Shown: positions 1 to 8,771 of the stretch, piece by piece
Layout of the letters: the number at the start of each line of letters is the position of its first letter
Position numbering within the stretch: position 1 is the first letter of the stretch
Assembly: GCA_000063505.1 (NCBI GenBank)
Contig: CT971583.1
Span: 1,395,918-1,459,917, forward strand
Source: Synechococcus sp. WH 7803
GTDB taxonomy: Bacteria > Cyanobacteriota > Cyanobacteriia > PCC-6307 > Cyanobiaceae
Reading direction: 5' to 3'
Length of the DNA: 64,000 nt
The notes under the pieces: model-generated
What the model was told of the DNA's origin: nothing
The model's database searches: none
The model's input: only the letters and a program-made list of their open reading frames with translations
Position numbers and translations under genes: made by a program

Positions 1-568
1 CCGCAGTCTCGACACGCTCGTGGGGATCGCGGTGGCATTGGTGATGGGACGGCTGCTCTGGCCAAAGAACCGTTTGGCTCGCATGCAGGAGCTGCACCAG
101 CAACTGGAAGCCAGCCTGCAGCAACGACTGGAGGCGCACAGCGCCGCGCTCATGGGTGAAGGCCCTCCTCCTGCGGCCATCAACGCGGAAGCCATCACCC
201 GGCAGCTTCTGGAATTGCAGCGCCTGATCAACGTTGAAAACGACCTCGGGGAGAGACAGGCCCGCACACTGAAGCGTTTGCGCTGGCCTCAACGGATGAG
301 CCTTTGGCGGTGCCTGCAGGTGCGTTGGCTTCTGGTGGAACGCCTGATTCAGCGGGTCCATCAGGAGCTTGGCCCCAACCCGCTACCCGAGCTCAGTCAC
401 TATCTCAGCGCTCACCTCAATGGGCCGGGAGCCCCAGCCGAAGCCCTGAGATTGGAGTCCAGCGGATCCGCGCTACCGCTCCCTCAACGCATCGCCCTCG
501 AAGAACAGGTCACCCGATTCCAACGACTGATCCGCAGCCAACAGCTCTTGAACCGAGTCCAGCCCTGA
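1..568 (+). CDS. FUSC-family membrane protein, C-terminal part (cut by window edge)
   Basis: The reading frame is open from the first bases, so the gene begins before the window. What remains is the end of a last membrane helix closing with Leu-Trp-Pro, followed by about 160 mostly helical, charged residues. That layout matches the C-terminal half of FUSC (fusaric acid resistance / aromatic acid exporter) proteins, inner-membrane parts of efflux systems. The next gene has the same signature (Gly-Ile ... Trp-Pro at the end of its last helix), so the two look like tandem paralogues. The stop codon overlaps the next start in TGATG, suggesting translational coupling. The family call is inference from the tail plus its neighbour. 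Confidence 0.6.
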   Translation, partial: RSLDTLVGIAVALVMGRLLWPKNRLARMQELHQQLEASLQQRLEAHSAALMGEGPPPAAINAEAITRQLLELQRLINVENDLGERQARTLKRLRWPQRMSLWRCLQVRWLLVERLIQRVHQELGPNPLPELSHYLSAHLNGPGAPAEALRLESSGSALPLPQRIALEEQVTRFQRLIRSQQLLNRVQP

Positions 569-1704
569 TGAGCAAGCCACCCTCTACAGCCCGTCCATGG
601 GTGCTGCGCTCCGATCTCCGCCTGGCGCTGGTCACTGGATTAGGCGCGGGGTTCGGTCTGCTGAGCCCGATGGGCTTTGGCTACTACATCCCGCTCACCA
701 CCGCAGCGGTTCTCACGAGCAGCTACGGCAATTCTCTCAATCTCAGCATCCAACGGATGCTTGGCAGTGTGCTCGGGGTGATCGTGCTGATGATCTTTTC
801 CCGCGACCTGCAGATGCCCCTGGCGCTGGCACTCGGATTGGCTCTGGCAACGGTGCGATTCCTGGGAGGAGCGCTCGGTCTACAGGTTGGCTACAAGGTG
901 GCCGGAAACATCGTGATCATGGGCTGGCTGGTCCATGGAGCAGGGGAAACCAGCTGGGGAACGGCACGGCTGTTCTGGACCGCCATCGGCATTGTTCTGT
1001 CGCTTTGGGCCACCCGCACGATCTGGCCCAGCAAAAGCATCCCCAACCTGCATCAGGCCCTGGCCACGATGGTGAGTGCTTTGGGTGAGGAGTTTTCACT
1101 GGAAGCCGACCGTCTTGAACAAGACGCACCGGCACGGTTGTCGATGTCCCTCCGACGCCAACGTCGCCAAGCATTGCTGAAGCAGATCAACGCCATCCGC
1201 AGCCAGAGGGAGAGCGCCCAGCTGGAGCTCGGCGTCGATCCTGAACATCATCCCTTGCATGAGCTCTGGAGCGAACTGGATCTTCTCTGCTCCCAACTGC
1301 TGTCGGTGCTGGACGGGCTGCGGGGCCTACCGGCCCCGATTCAGTCCCCAGCCGTGATCAAAGCGTTGCATCGCCAAGAAGCCGAGGTGTTGCATCAGCT
1401 GATCACCCTTCTCAACACCTTGGCTGGGGAGCTGCGCAAGCTCTCTTTGGGAGACAAACAAACGCTCAATCTCGACACGCTCAGCCACCTCAACCGCAAC
1501 CTTGATGCTGCCTCAGGCCACTTGATGAGCAGTCTTGAAAAAGACACTCTCGAGGACCACGAAACCCAGGCAATCGCTGCCGCAAGGATGCGGCAAATTG
1601 TTCTTCGGGCCTCACTGATCGACCACGCAGCCTCGGCACTGCGCAATTGCAAACCGGGGATGGCCAGCTCAACGCCTGTCACTGGCTCAAGGCCTGAACC
1701 CTGA
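568..1704 (+). CDS. FUSC-family inner-membrane transporter
   Basis: This protein of 378 residues has about six hydrophobic segments in the first 150 residues and a long, helical, charged C-terminal domain, the layout of FUSC / aromatic acid exporter proteins that push small organic acids or drugs out of the cytoplasm. I chose the ATG at 568 because it overlaps the upstream stop (TGATG) and because the in-frame extension upstream of it is only a shadow of the preceding gene. The TolC-like gene follows 14 bases downstream, so the pair probably form one transcription unit. The substrate is unknown. Confidence 0.72.
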   Translation: MSKPPSTARPWVLRSDLRLALVTGLGAGFGLLSPMGFGYYIPLTTAAVLTSSYGNSLNLSIQRMLGSVLGVIVLMIFSRDLQMPLALALGLALATVRFLGGALGLQVGYKVAGNIVIMGWLVHGAGETSWGTARLFWTAIGIVLSLWATRTIWPSKSIPNLHQALATMVSALGEEFSLEADRLEQDAPARLSMSLRRQRRQALLKQINAIRSQRESAQLELGVDPEHHPLHELWSELDLLCSQLLSVLDGLRGLPAPIQSPAVIKALHRQEAEVLHQLITLLNTLAGELRKLSLGDKQTLNLDTLSHLNRNLDAASGHLMSSLEKDTLEDHETQAIAAARMRQIVLRASLIDHAASALRNCKPGMASSTPVTGSRPEP

Positions 1705-1718
1705 AGCTCGGCAGGATC

Positions 1719-3581
1719 GTGGTCTATCAACGTCAGGACAGTTCCTTGATCAGGATCGCCATCCGAGGAACCCTTCTGATCCCCCTGATCGGAGGTGTGC
1801 TGCCTGCCGTTGTTCGCTCCGCCCCCTTACCGGCTGGCGCAGCGGCAGCGCCGTTGAATCTGGGCGGAAGCACGCGGCAACTGGAACGCAGCTGGGAACG
1901 TCTCAATCAGCAACTCGACAGCCTCGACACCCTGCTCGGCCCCGCACCAGCGCTGGAGTCAAGCGATGACCTGCTGACACCGGAACTCCCTGCCAACCTG
2001 ATGGACGCCAACCGACCCGCGGAGGGTCCGTTGCGCGAGGAAACCAGCCGGCCGGACAGCCCCCTGGCCCTGCCGGAACGCGCCAGCAAGGCCACCCCCG
2101 TGCAATCGGTCACCCTGGAGCAGGCGGTCGCCATCGCCTTCCGCAACAATCCCTCCCTGCAGGTGCAGCGTGACCAGATCGAAGCCCAGGCCGCCAGGGT
2201 GGCGTCGCTGGCCGGCACCTACTGGCCCACGATCAGCGTGTTTGCTGACGCTGAGGGATTCCAGAGCGGCAGCACAACGTATTCGCCCTACGCCAACAAC
2301 GCGTTTGGATTCGGGCCCCTGTTTGCCAAGCAGGGACAGTCACCGAATCTTGCCCTCACCAACAACGGCACAACGGTGAAGGGTGAGCAGGCTGGTCCCT
2401 TTTTCGTTCCCGCAGGCGGTGGCCTCTATGCCGTGTCCAACGGCGTGGACTCCCAGGCGGGACTGGAACTCAACTATGCCGTGATCGATTTCGCGCGCAC
2501 CCCCAGGGTTCGCGCTGCACAAGCCAGGCTCGATCAGGTCCAGCAGCAGTACGCCAACCAACTGCGCACCCTGCAACTGGAGGTGAGCGAGGCGTACTAC
2601 CAGCTTCAACTCAACGAGCAGTTGGTGCGGATCCGCGATGCCGTGGTGCGAACGGATCTGATCGTGCTGGAAGACACGCTGAATCTCAAGCAAGCCGGTC
2701 TGGTGCCGCGGGTTGACCTGCTGCGCCGCAGTGCAACGCTGTCGACGGATCAGGAAGATCTCATCCAGGCTCTTGCTGATCGCGCCGTCTCCAGGAGAGC
2801 CCTCTGGAGCGTTCTCAATCTGCCCGCTGATGTGATTCCCAGCGCCGCTGACCCGATCAACCTCTCACCAGCCTGGCCTCTGAATCTCGAACAAACCCTC
2901 CTGGCCGCTTACGACAACAACCCAGAACTCGACGCGATCCTTGCCACACGGCGGGCACTGGCCCTGCGCCAAGACGAGACTGCAGCGCAGCTCCTTCCCC
3001 AGCTCAGCCTGTTTGCTTCCGTTGGCGGATTGGCTTCTGTGGAGCGCATCTTCAACTTCTCACTGATCGGTAACGGCTGCTGCGGAGCCACATTTCTGCC
3101 GCTTGAGCAGGTCGCCGGATACGACTGGTCGGTCGGCTTGGCCTTCAACTGGATGATCTTCAATGCCGGTGTCACGTCCAATGCCGTCAAAGCGCTGTCT
3201 ATCCAGGAACAGGCCGCAACCCAGGCCTATGCAGCCACCCGCAATGCCATCCGCCTGCGGCTTGAACGGGCATTTCTGAACCATGAGGCCAGCCTGGCCA
3301 AACTGCTGTCGGCACGGCGTGCCGTGGGGGCCAGCAAGGAAGCCTTCCGTGACAGCACCCTTCGCTACAAAACCGGACTTGCCAATGAAGTGGATCTCTC
3401 CGTCACCCAAACCCAGCTGGTGAACGCCCTGGTCAATCGCCTGATCGCCACCGTGGATGTGAATGTCACCTACGCCCAGCTGCTGAGGGAACTGCTTCCC
3501 ATGCCCCGCAATCCGCAGCAAGCGGTTCCCACAACTCTCACCCTGGAGGCGTCGTCGTTTCGGTCAGCTCCCCGGCCGTGA
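1719..3581 (+). CDS. TolC-family outer-membrane efflux protein
   Basis: This 620-residue protein starts with GTG and has a hydrophobic N-terminal export signal (about residues 10-37), then a Pro/Ala-rich linker. After residue 130 come two repeated outer-membrane-efflux domains with long amphipathic helices (for example the stretches around residues 130-170, 270-320 and 500-590). This is the architecture of TolC-type trimeric channels that span outer membrane and periplasm. The linker before the first repeat makes it longer than E. coli TolC, as is usual in cyanobacteria. It lies directly behind two FUSC genes and faces a HlyD-like adaptor gene, which suggests an efflux role for the group. Confidence 0.88.
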   Translation: MVYQRQDSSLIRIAIRGTLLIPLIGGVLPAVVRSAPLPAGAAAAPLNLGGSTRQLERSWERLNQQLDSLDTLLGPAPALESSDDLLTPELPANLMDANRPAEGPLREETSRPDSPLALPERASKATPVQSVTLEQAVAIAFRNNPSLQVQRDQIEAQAARVASLAGTYWPTISVFADAEGFQSGSTTYSPYANNAFGFGPLFAKQGQSPNLALTNNGTTVKGEQAGPFFVPAGGGLYAVSNGVDSQAGLELNYAVIDFARTPRVRAAQARLDQVQQQYANQLRTLQLEVSEAYYQLQLNEQLVRIRDAVVRTDLIVLEDTLNLKQAGLVPRVDLLRRSATLSTDQEDLIQALADRAVSRRALWSVLNLPADVIPSAADPINLSPAWPLNLEQTLLAAYDNNPELDAILATRRALALRQDETAAQLLPQLSLFASVGGLASVERIFNFSLIGNGCCGATFLPLEQVAGYDWSVGLAFNWMIFNAGVTSNAVKALSIQEQAATQAYAATRNAIRLRLERAFLNHEASLAKLLSARRAVGASKEAFRDSTLRYKTGLANEVDLSVTQTQLVNALVNRLIATVDVNVTYAQLLRELLPMPRNPQQAVPTTLTLEASSFRSAPRP

Positions 3582-3743
3582 CGACCACCAACGCTCAATC
3601 CGATAGCCGAACACCACCAGAAACACCACCAACCAAAACCACAGTTCCGGAGGATTGGCATTCAAGAGAATCATCAGCAGAACGATCTCGGAAATGAGCC
3701 AGGGAAGTTCCTGACGGAGAAGAGAACGGATGGCCATGGGCAT
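3564..3743 (-). CDS. small membrane protein of unknown function (59 aa)
   Basis: The predicted product has about 59 residues with one long hydrophobic stretch (roughly residues 15-45, possibly two short helices broken by Asn-Pro-Pro) and a basic, Trp-rich tail. ATG codons at 3743 and 3737 are both possible starts; the first lies only 7 bases after the stop of the HlyD-like gene, so the two are probably co-transcribed. Its 3' end overlaps the tolC-like gene by 18 bases in convergent orientation. AaeX-type small membrane proteins accompany FUSC/HlyD efflux pairs in proteobacteria, but I see no sequence match to them. Function unknown. Confidence 0.55.
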   Translation of the reverse strand: MPMAIRSLLRQELPWLISEIVLLMILLNANPPELWFWLVVFLVVFGYRIERWWSSRPGS

Positions 3744-3750
3744 TAGGGCA

Positions 3751-5073
3751 TCACTGTGGAGTTCCGGGCTGCCGCAGGAATGGCAGATCCCAGAGGCGAT
3801 CGATCCTGAAGGTTCGGAACCCACCGGTCAGCGAGCGCAGACCGGGAATGATGTAGGTGATCGGCGAACGCCATTCGACGTAAGCAAACGTATCGACGGT
3901 GAGACCATCGCGGATCGGAAACACGCCACTGCCTTGGGACAGTGTCCAGCGATAACCATCATCGCTGCCGGGGAGACGATCCAGTTCGATTTCGGCACGC
4001 ATCACGGGCCCATCCTTCACGAGTTCTTCGGCCAACTGACTGTTGCCCACGGTTGTGGAGATGTCTTCTTGCGTTGCAGGCAGCGTGAGCACACTGCGCA
4101 CTTTGCCCTCGATCCCACCGAAACGACCACGCTGGTTCCAGTGTGGAACCACTTCAACCGGGAGCCCGAGGGGGAGACGACGGGCATCCGCCGGAGAAAA
4201 GTAGGACACAGCAATCAGATCGCCTCCAGTTTTGCGTTGATCGCCCCCTGGCGCTTGGTTTCGGCCGATGGTGCCGAGGCGGTCACTGGTTTTCACGGTT
4301 TGACCAGCAATCACCTGTAGATCGAGAACGGTTCCGCTGCGCTCGGCGATCACCTTTCCATCAAAGGCAATCTTGGCTTCCGTCACTTTGATCTTGCGCT
4401 TGAGATCGTCGATCTGAAAATTGCGATCGAGTTGCTCGGTTTCAATGCCCAGCTTGATCTGCTGAAACTGGGTGATCTCATCTTTGCGCTGAATCTTGAT
4501 GTCATCGAGCTGAACACTGGTTGTGGTCAGGCCTTGCTCCGCAGACACCACAGCCCTCGAGAGCGGTGCCACCACCTCGCGCTGGGCCAGCCAATCGAGA
4601 TTCTTGAGCTTGCTGGTGTAGGTGGATTGCAGCTTGGCCAGACGTTTCTGATCATCATCAAGCTTGGCGAGAGCGGTATCCAGTGCTGCCTTGGCCGTGG
4701 CGATCCGCAGAGCGTCGCGTTGATTGAGCTCCTCGTTCTGCAACATGAGCTGCTCGAGATTGCCTTGCTGCTGATCGAGCTGACGTTCCAGTACAGGGAG
4801 ATACAAGGTCATCAACACCTGGCCCTGGCGCACCCGATCTCCCACCTTGGTGTCGATGCGCAGGACCTGCCCTCCCGAACGGGCATTGAGGATCCCCGCA
4901 TTGTCGGGATAAATCAAAACGCCCTGGCCTTCCACCTGGGTGGGCACAGGCCAGAACATCAGCCAAAGGCCAAACAACCCACCAACCCCAGCAAGGGAGA
5001 CCCCGACCTGCTGATGCTCCGAGAGGCCATTCCAGCGCCCCCGGAGTCGTTCAACCCTGCTGGATGTTGTCAT
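3751..5073 (-). CDS. HlyD-family membrane-fusion (periplasmic adaptor) protein
   Basis: The product of 440 residues has a short cytoplasmic N-terminus, one membrane helix (about residues 25-42), a lipoyl-like half-motif, a long coiled-coil hairpin (about 100-250, rich in Gln, Lys and Leu), the second lipoyl half (around 'ERSGTVLDLQV') and a beta-barrel C-terminal region. This is the standard order for HlyD/EmrA adaptors that link an inner-membrane pump to TolC. It resembles the HlyD subgroup seen in NHLM bacteriocin export, but no peptidase-ABC exporter or peptide precursor is nearby. The neighbouring pumps are FUSC proteins, making an efflux adaptor more likely than a type I secretion part. 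Confidence 0.85.
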   Translation of the reverse strand: MTTSSRVERLRGRWNGLSEHQQVGVSLAGVGGLFGLWLMFWPVPTQVEGQGVLIYPDNAGILNARSGGQVLRIDTKVGDRVRQGQVLMTLYLPVLERQLDQQQGNLEQLMLQNEELNQRDALRIATAKAALDTALAKLDDDQKRLAKLQSTYTSKLKNLDWLAQREVVAPLSRAVVSAEQGLTTTSVQLDDIKIQRKDEITQFQQIKLGIETEQLDRNFQIDDLKRKIKVTEAKIAFDGKVIAERSGTVLDLQVIAGQTVKTSDRLGTIGRNQAPGGDQRKTGGDLIAVSYFSPADARRLPLGLPVEVVPHWNQRGRFGGIEGKVRSVLTLPATQEDISTTVGNSQLAEELVKDGPVMRAEIELDRLPGSDDGYRWTLSQGSGVFPIRDGLTVDTFAYVEWRSPITYIIPGLRSLTGGFRTFRIDRLWDLPFLRQPGTPQ

Positions 5074-5143
5074 GAAGTCATCCTGCTGCTGACGGGCGCC
5101 TGTTGCTGCACCAAGGAGGACAGTTCAAGCAGACGCCATCGCT

Positions 5144-5698
5144 TCAGATCAGCAAGGTGAAGGATGTGATCACCGACTCAAACAACCCCTGAACCTTGGT
5201 CCAGCGCGCTTCATTCGTGCTGGTGGCCAAGGTGTAAAGGCGACCACGATCGACCACAACCGTGGCCAGCTCGTGCCGGTCTCGATCCTGAAGATGAACG
5301 GCGTATTCGAGGTCGTAAAACGTGTGACCATCACTCTCGCGTTCGCGCGCTTCGATGAGGTCGGCAACACGGCCGCTGCCCTCGGGGGCAATCACCTCAC
5401 GACGCAGACGTTCGCCGACAGCAACGGCACTTCCCAACCCCTCAAGGTCATTGTCTGGATCGACATCGGAGACCACCAAGCTGACGGTCTCATCACTGTT
5501 GATCAGGTCATGAAAGACCACCTGGGGGCCACCGGTCACAGCCACGCGCGTCCATCCAGACGGATACAGAAAGGCATAGCGTCCATCGGGGCTCTTGAAC
5601 GAGTTGAGCCCGGCCCCTGCTCCGCTGCAAGCGGTCAGCATCAAGACACAGAAAAGTGCGCACAACGTTCTGAGCGAGGAGTGCAGCTGAACACGCAT
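5144..5698 (-). CDS. PsbP-like lipoprotein (CyanoP type)
   Basis: The 184-residue precursor has a lipoprotein signal with lipobox Leu-Thr-Ala-Cys (cysteine 24), then a PsbP-fold domain beginning 'GLNSFKSPDGRYAFLYPSGW' and ending in the typical 'ITSF' helix. CyanoP is a thylakoid lumen lipoprotein that assists photosystem II assembly near D2; it is the cyanobacterial relative of plant PsbP. The length and single-domain form match CyanoP. It sits alone on the minus strand between the HlyD-like gene and the divergent recR, so it probably has its own promoter. Confidence 0.85.
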   Translation of the reverse strand: MRVQLHSSLRTLCALFCVLMLTACSGAGAGLNSFKSPDGRYAFLYPSGWTRVAVTGGPQVVFHDLINSDETVSLVVSDVDPDNDLEGLGSAVAVGERLRREVIAPEGSGRVADLIEARERESDGHTFYDLEYAVHLQDRDRHELATVVVDRGRLYTLATSTNEARWTKVQGLFESVITSFTLLI

Positions 5699-5772
5699 CG
5701 GGACATCGTCAGGATGGGTGCATTCTGCCCGTGCAAATGCCTGCCTAGATTTCAGACACTTGCCAAAGAGTT

Positions 5773-6372
5773 CTGAGCGGCTTCACCCGCCCACTGGCAC
5801 GGCTGATCGATCAATTCGAGCGGTTGCCTGGAATCGGACCACGCACTGCGCAGCGACTGGCCCTGCATCTGCTTCGCCAACCGGAGGAGCAGATCCGCAG
5901 CTTTGCCGATGCACTTCTGGCGGCACGAACGGAGGTTGGCCACTGCCAGACCTGCCACCATCTCAGCGCGGAGCCCACCTGTGAGATCTGCCGCAACCCC
6001 GAACGGGCCAACGGACAGATCTGCGTGGTCGCCGACTCACGCGATCTCCTGGCGCTGGAGCGCACCCGGGAATTTTCTGGCCACTATCACGTTCTCGGAG
6101 GCCTGATCTCACCGATGGATGGAATCGGCCCCGACCTTCTTCAGATCTCCAGTTTGGTGAAGAGGGTCGCAGCCAACAACACCGAAGAAGTGATCCTGGC
6201 GCTGACGCCCAGCGTGGAAGGCGATACCACCAGCCTTTATGTGGCCAGGTTGCTCAAACCGTTCACCCGCGTCAGTCGGATTGCCTATGGGCTTCCGGTG
6301 GGGAGCGAGCTGGAATACGCCGACGACGTCACCCTGAGCCGGGCGTTGGAAGGGCGGCGGGCTGTGGAGTGA
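5773..6372 (+). CDS. recR: recombination mediator RecR, non-canonical start
   Basis: RecR loads RecA onto gaps with RecFO. A helix-hairpin-helix motif ([13 protein letters not shown]), a four-cysteine zinc finger (CQTC ... CEIC) and a TOPRIM domain are all visible. The conserved N-terminal part ([19 protein letters not shown]) lies upstream of the first ordinary start, TTG 5824, which would cut it off. Between the in-frame stop at 5746 and that TTG there is no ATG, GTG or TTG. I therefore propose CTG 5773, giving Met-Ser-Gly-Phe; ATT 5749 is another option. The gene overlaps lipA in GTGA. Product identity is certain; the start is not. Confidence 0.9.
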   Translation: MSGFTRPLARLIDQFERLPGIGPRTAQRLALHLLRQPEEQIRSFADALLAARTEVGHCQTCHHLSAEPTCEICRNPERANGQICVVADSRDLLALERTREFSGHYHVLGGLISPMDGIGPDLLQISSLVKRVAANNTEEVILALTPSVEGDTTSLYVARLLKPFTRVSRIAYGLPVGSELEYADDVTLSRALEGRRAVE

Positions 6373-7289
6373 TTGGCATGGGCCAGAAGATCAGTCGCTA
6401 CTCCTCGATTCCACCGCGAGAACGCCTGCCCGAATGGTTGCGGCGACCCGTGGGCAACGTCTCGGCGATTGAGCATGTTCAGACCCTTGTGAAATCCAAC
6501 GCCCTTCACACCATCTGCGAAGAAGGGCGCTGTCCGAATCGGGGCGAGTGCTACGCCGCTGGCACGGCCACATTTCTTCTGGGTGGGTCGATCTGCACGC
6601 GCAGTTGTGCGTTCTGTCAGGTGGATAAAGGCCAGGCACCCGAGCTGCTGAATCCCATGGAAGCGGAGCGGGTGGCCGATGCCGTGATCACCATGGGGCT
6701 GCGTTACGTGGTGCTCACAGCAGTGGCCCGCGACGATCTGGAGGACCATGGCGCGTCCCTGTTCACCCGTGCCATCGAGGCCATCCGCCGGCGCAACCCA
6801 CTGATCGCGATTGAAGTGCTGACGCCAGACTTCTGGGGCGGCCAGCCGGACCAGCGCGAGGCGATCCAGGTGCAGCGGCAACGGTTGCAAACGGTGCTGG
6901 ATGCCTCACCCGTCTGCTTCAACCACAATCTGGAAACCGTGGAGCGCCTCCAAGGCGAAGTGAGACGGGGAGCGACCTACGCCCGCTCGCTCGGACTGCT
7001 GGCCGCTGCCAGGGAACTTGCACCCGAGATCCCCACCAAAAGTGGCTTGATGCTCGGACTTGGAGAAACCCAGGAGGAGGTGATCCAAACCATGGAGCAC
7101 CTCCGAGCCGTGGACTGCCAGCGCCTCACCATCGGTCAGTACATGCGGCCGTCGTTGGCCCACATTCCCGTGGCCCGCTACTGGCATCCAGATGCATTCG
7201 CGGAGCTCGGTCAGATCGCCACGGAGCTTGGCTTCTCAGTGGTGCGCAGCGCTCCACTGGTGCGCAGCAGCTATCACGCTGCCGTTTGA
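6369..7289 (+). CDS. lipA: lipoyl synthase LipA
   Basis: This radical-SAM enzyme inserts two sulfurs into octanoyl-protein to make lipoyl groups for pyruvate dehydrogenase and glycine cleavage. The diagnostic auxiliary cluster motif (Cys50, Cys55, Cys61) and radical-SAM motif (Cys76, Cys80, Cys83) are present, and the C-terminal Arg-Ser-Ser-Tyr-His serine motif is intact. The full length of about 305 residues is normal. GTG at 6369 overlaps the recR stop (GTGA); ATG at 6378 is an alternative start three codons in. Cyanobacteria often carry more than one LipA, so this may be one of two copies. Confidence 0.94.
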   Translation: MIGMGQKISRYSSIPPRERLPEWLRRPVGNVSAIEHVQTLVKSNALHTICEEGRCPNRGECYAAGTATFLLGGSICTRSCAFCQVDKGQAPELLNPMEAERVADAVITMGLRYVVLTAVARDDLEDHGASLFTRAIEAIRRRNPLIAIEVLTPDFWGGQPDQREAIQVQRQRLQTVLDASPVCFNHNLETVERLQGEVRRGATYARSLGLLAAARELAPEIPTKSGLMLGLGETQEEVIQTMEHLRAVDCQRLTIGQYMRPSLAHIPVARYWHPDAFAELGQIATELGFSVVRSAPLVRSSYHAAV

Positions 7290-7771
7290 CCGCGCCAACG
7301 GCCAAGAGCGCCTTCGAGCACAGCGGCACAGTCGCCCACCATCAGTTCACCGGCACCGCCCCAGACCATGCGCAACGGGAGATCGAGCAGAGCCGCCTGC
7401 ACGTCGCGAACCGACTGGAATCCCTTGGCCTGGAAATAACGGACGAGCCGCCGATGTTGACGATCGTCATCGCGGATCGCCAGCAGACGGGCACGGCGGC
7501 ACGGGGTGGCTTCCAGGGCCCAGGCCATGGTCGCGGCCCAGATCAGATCCCCGCATCCCGCCGGTGCACCGGGTAGGACGCGCAGCGTGTCGAGCTGCAG
7601 TCCACCGGCACGTCCGTAGGCCCAGGCTTTCATCTCTCCCAGCAACTGCAGCCTCTCCCCGCTGGAGCGGGCCACCACCAAGCGCAGACTCCAAAGGCCG
7701 AGGGGACGTCCGACTTGAAGCCTCAGCAACAGGTTGCGGCTGCAAGCCTCGCGTTCCAGTTGATCCAGCAT
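7274..7771 (-). CDS. conserved hypothetical protein, possible GNAT-like fold
   Basis: The 165-residue protein has no transmembrane segment or signal. Its pattern (beta-rich first half; '[28 protein letters not shown]'-like central segment, given here only in part; then '[16 protein letters not shown]') resembles the core of GNAT acetyltransferases, where the last segment often sits near the acetyl-CoA site. I cannot identify the classic acetyl-CoA loop with certainty. It is the last gene of the seven-gene minus-strand run from lysA, 4 bases after the GST-like gene, and overlaps lipA by 16 bases at its 3' end. Function unknown. Confidence 0.6.
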   Translation of the reverse strand: MLDQLEREACSRNLLLRLQVGRPLGLWSLRLVVARSSGERLQLLGEMKAWAYGRAGGLQLDTLRVLPGAPAGCGDLIWAATMAWALEATPCRRARLLAIRDDDRQHRRLVRYFQAKGFQSVRDVQAALLDLPLRMVWGGAGELMVGDCAAVLEGALGRWRGQTAA

Positions 7772-7775
7772 CAGG

Positions 7776-8771
7776 TCAGTCTGTGGGGTAAGGGATGGCC
7801 GAGGTCACAGCTTCCACAGGCAACGCGCCGTAGAGGTGGGGGAACAGCTCTCCACTGGGAACGGCATCAGCACGCAAAGGGGCTAAAACCCGCCTTGGGT
7901 CCACAGTGAGCAAGAGCACCTCCTGGGCATCAGCGTAAAAGCGCCGGAAGGTGTCGGACACCTGATCTCGCCAGGACAGGTGAATGAAGCCCACCTGTTG
8001 CAAGGACAGCCCTCGCGTTGAGATGGAGTACAGCCCGCCACGCTCAGCCTGCGCCCAGTCCTCGGCAAGCGCGAGGTGAAACAGAGGTTGATCCGTCGGG
8101 ACGGCGATGGCGTCGGCGGGGAAATGGGGCTGGTGCCCCCCCTGGGCCCAGGGATCGGCCCGTTGCATCAAGCGTTCAAATCCAGGGTGATCGAGAAAGG
8201 CCTGCAACCAACCGCGAATGCCCTGCAACCCCGGATCACTGTCGAAACCTTGCGGATCGGCGATCCGCCACTGGCGCACGAAGGGGAACAAGGCAATGTC
8301 CGCAAGCGAACACCCCCCTTCGAGAAGCCAGCCTTCATGGCCTTCGATCCGCTGCGACCAGCGATGCAGGATGGCCAAACCCGCCTGTTGGTGCTGGTCT
8401 TTGCAGGCTCCGGGATAGCGATCGGTGTATTTGAAGCGATCCAGATGATGCTTGAACGCACCATCATTCGTCGTCACCAGCTCGTGGATCTCGGCTTGCT
8501 GCGTCAGGCAGTGCCTGCGCGTGAGATCGCGGGGATCAGCCTGGTGCAGGGCCCAGTGCATCACATCCACACTTTCATCAACGGTCGTCCCGTCAGCAAG
8601 CACCAGAACAGGAACGGTCCCCTTCGGCGACACCTCCAGCATGGCGGCGGGCTTGGCCTTGAGTTCCACTTCCCGCCACTGCACCAAGAGGCCTGCTTCG
8701 AGAACGGCCCAGCGGGCTCGCATGGCGTAAGGACAACGCCGGAAGCTGTAGAGAATCGGCAGTGGGGTCAT
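7776..8771 (-). CDS. glutathione S-transferase-like protein fused to a DUF952 domain
   Basis: The product of 331 residues has two parts. Residues 1 to about 215 are a GST-like protein: thioredoxin fold starting 'ILYSFRRCPYAMRARWAV' with a Cys-Pro-Tyr motif, then a helical domain with 'LADIALFPFVRQW'. Residues from about 225 match DUF952, with the diagnostic 'LFHLA', 'GFIHLSWRDQV' and 'FPHLYGALP' motifs. I chose ATG 8771 because it overlaps the trhO stop in ATGA. DUF952 is usually a free-standing protein of about 110 residues with unknown function, so the fusion is notable. The substrate is unknown. Confidence 0.82.
   Translation of the reverse strand: MTPLPILYSFRRCPYAMRARWAVLEAGLLVQWREVELKAKPAAMLEVSPKGTVPVLVLADGTTVDESVDVMHWALHQADPRDLTRRHCLTQQAEIHELVTTNDGAFKHHLDRFKYTDRYPGACKDQHQQAGLAILHRWSQRIEGHEGWLLEGGCSLADIALFPFVRQWRIADPQGFDSDPGLQGIRGWLQAFLDHPGFERLMQRADPWAQGGHQPHFPADAIAVPTDQPLFHLALAEDWAQAERGGLYSISTRGLSLQQVGFIHLSWRDQVSDTFRRFYADAQEVLLLTVDPRRVLAPLRADAVPSGELFPHLYGALPVEAVTSAIPYPTD

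Noticed and set aside
3751-5073. NHLM bacteriocin or type I secretion system around the HlyD-like gene
   Set aside because: No peptidase-domain ABC exporter, leader peptide or maturation enzyme is close, and the lone Nif11 protein is 55 kb away.
4432-5160. Plus-strand open frame of about 240 codons opposite the HlyD-like gene
   Set aside because: It is antisense to the coiled-coil part of the HlyD-like gene and rich in Leu/His patterns expected from that reverse reading.
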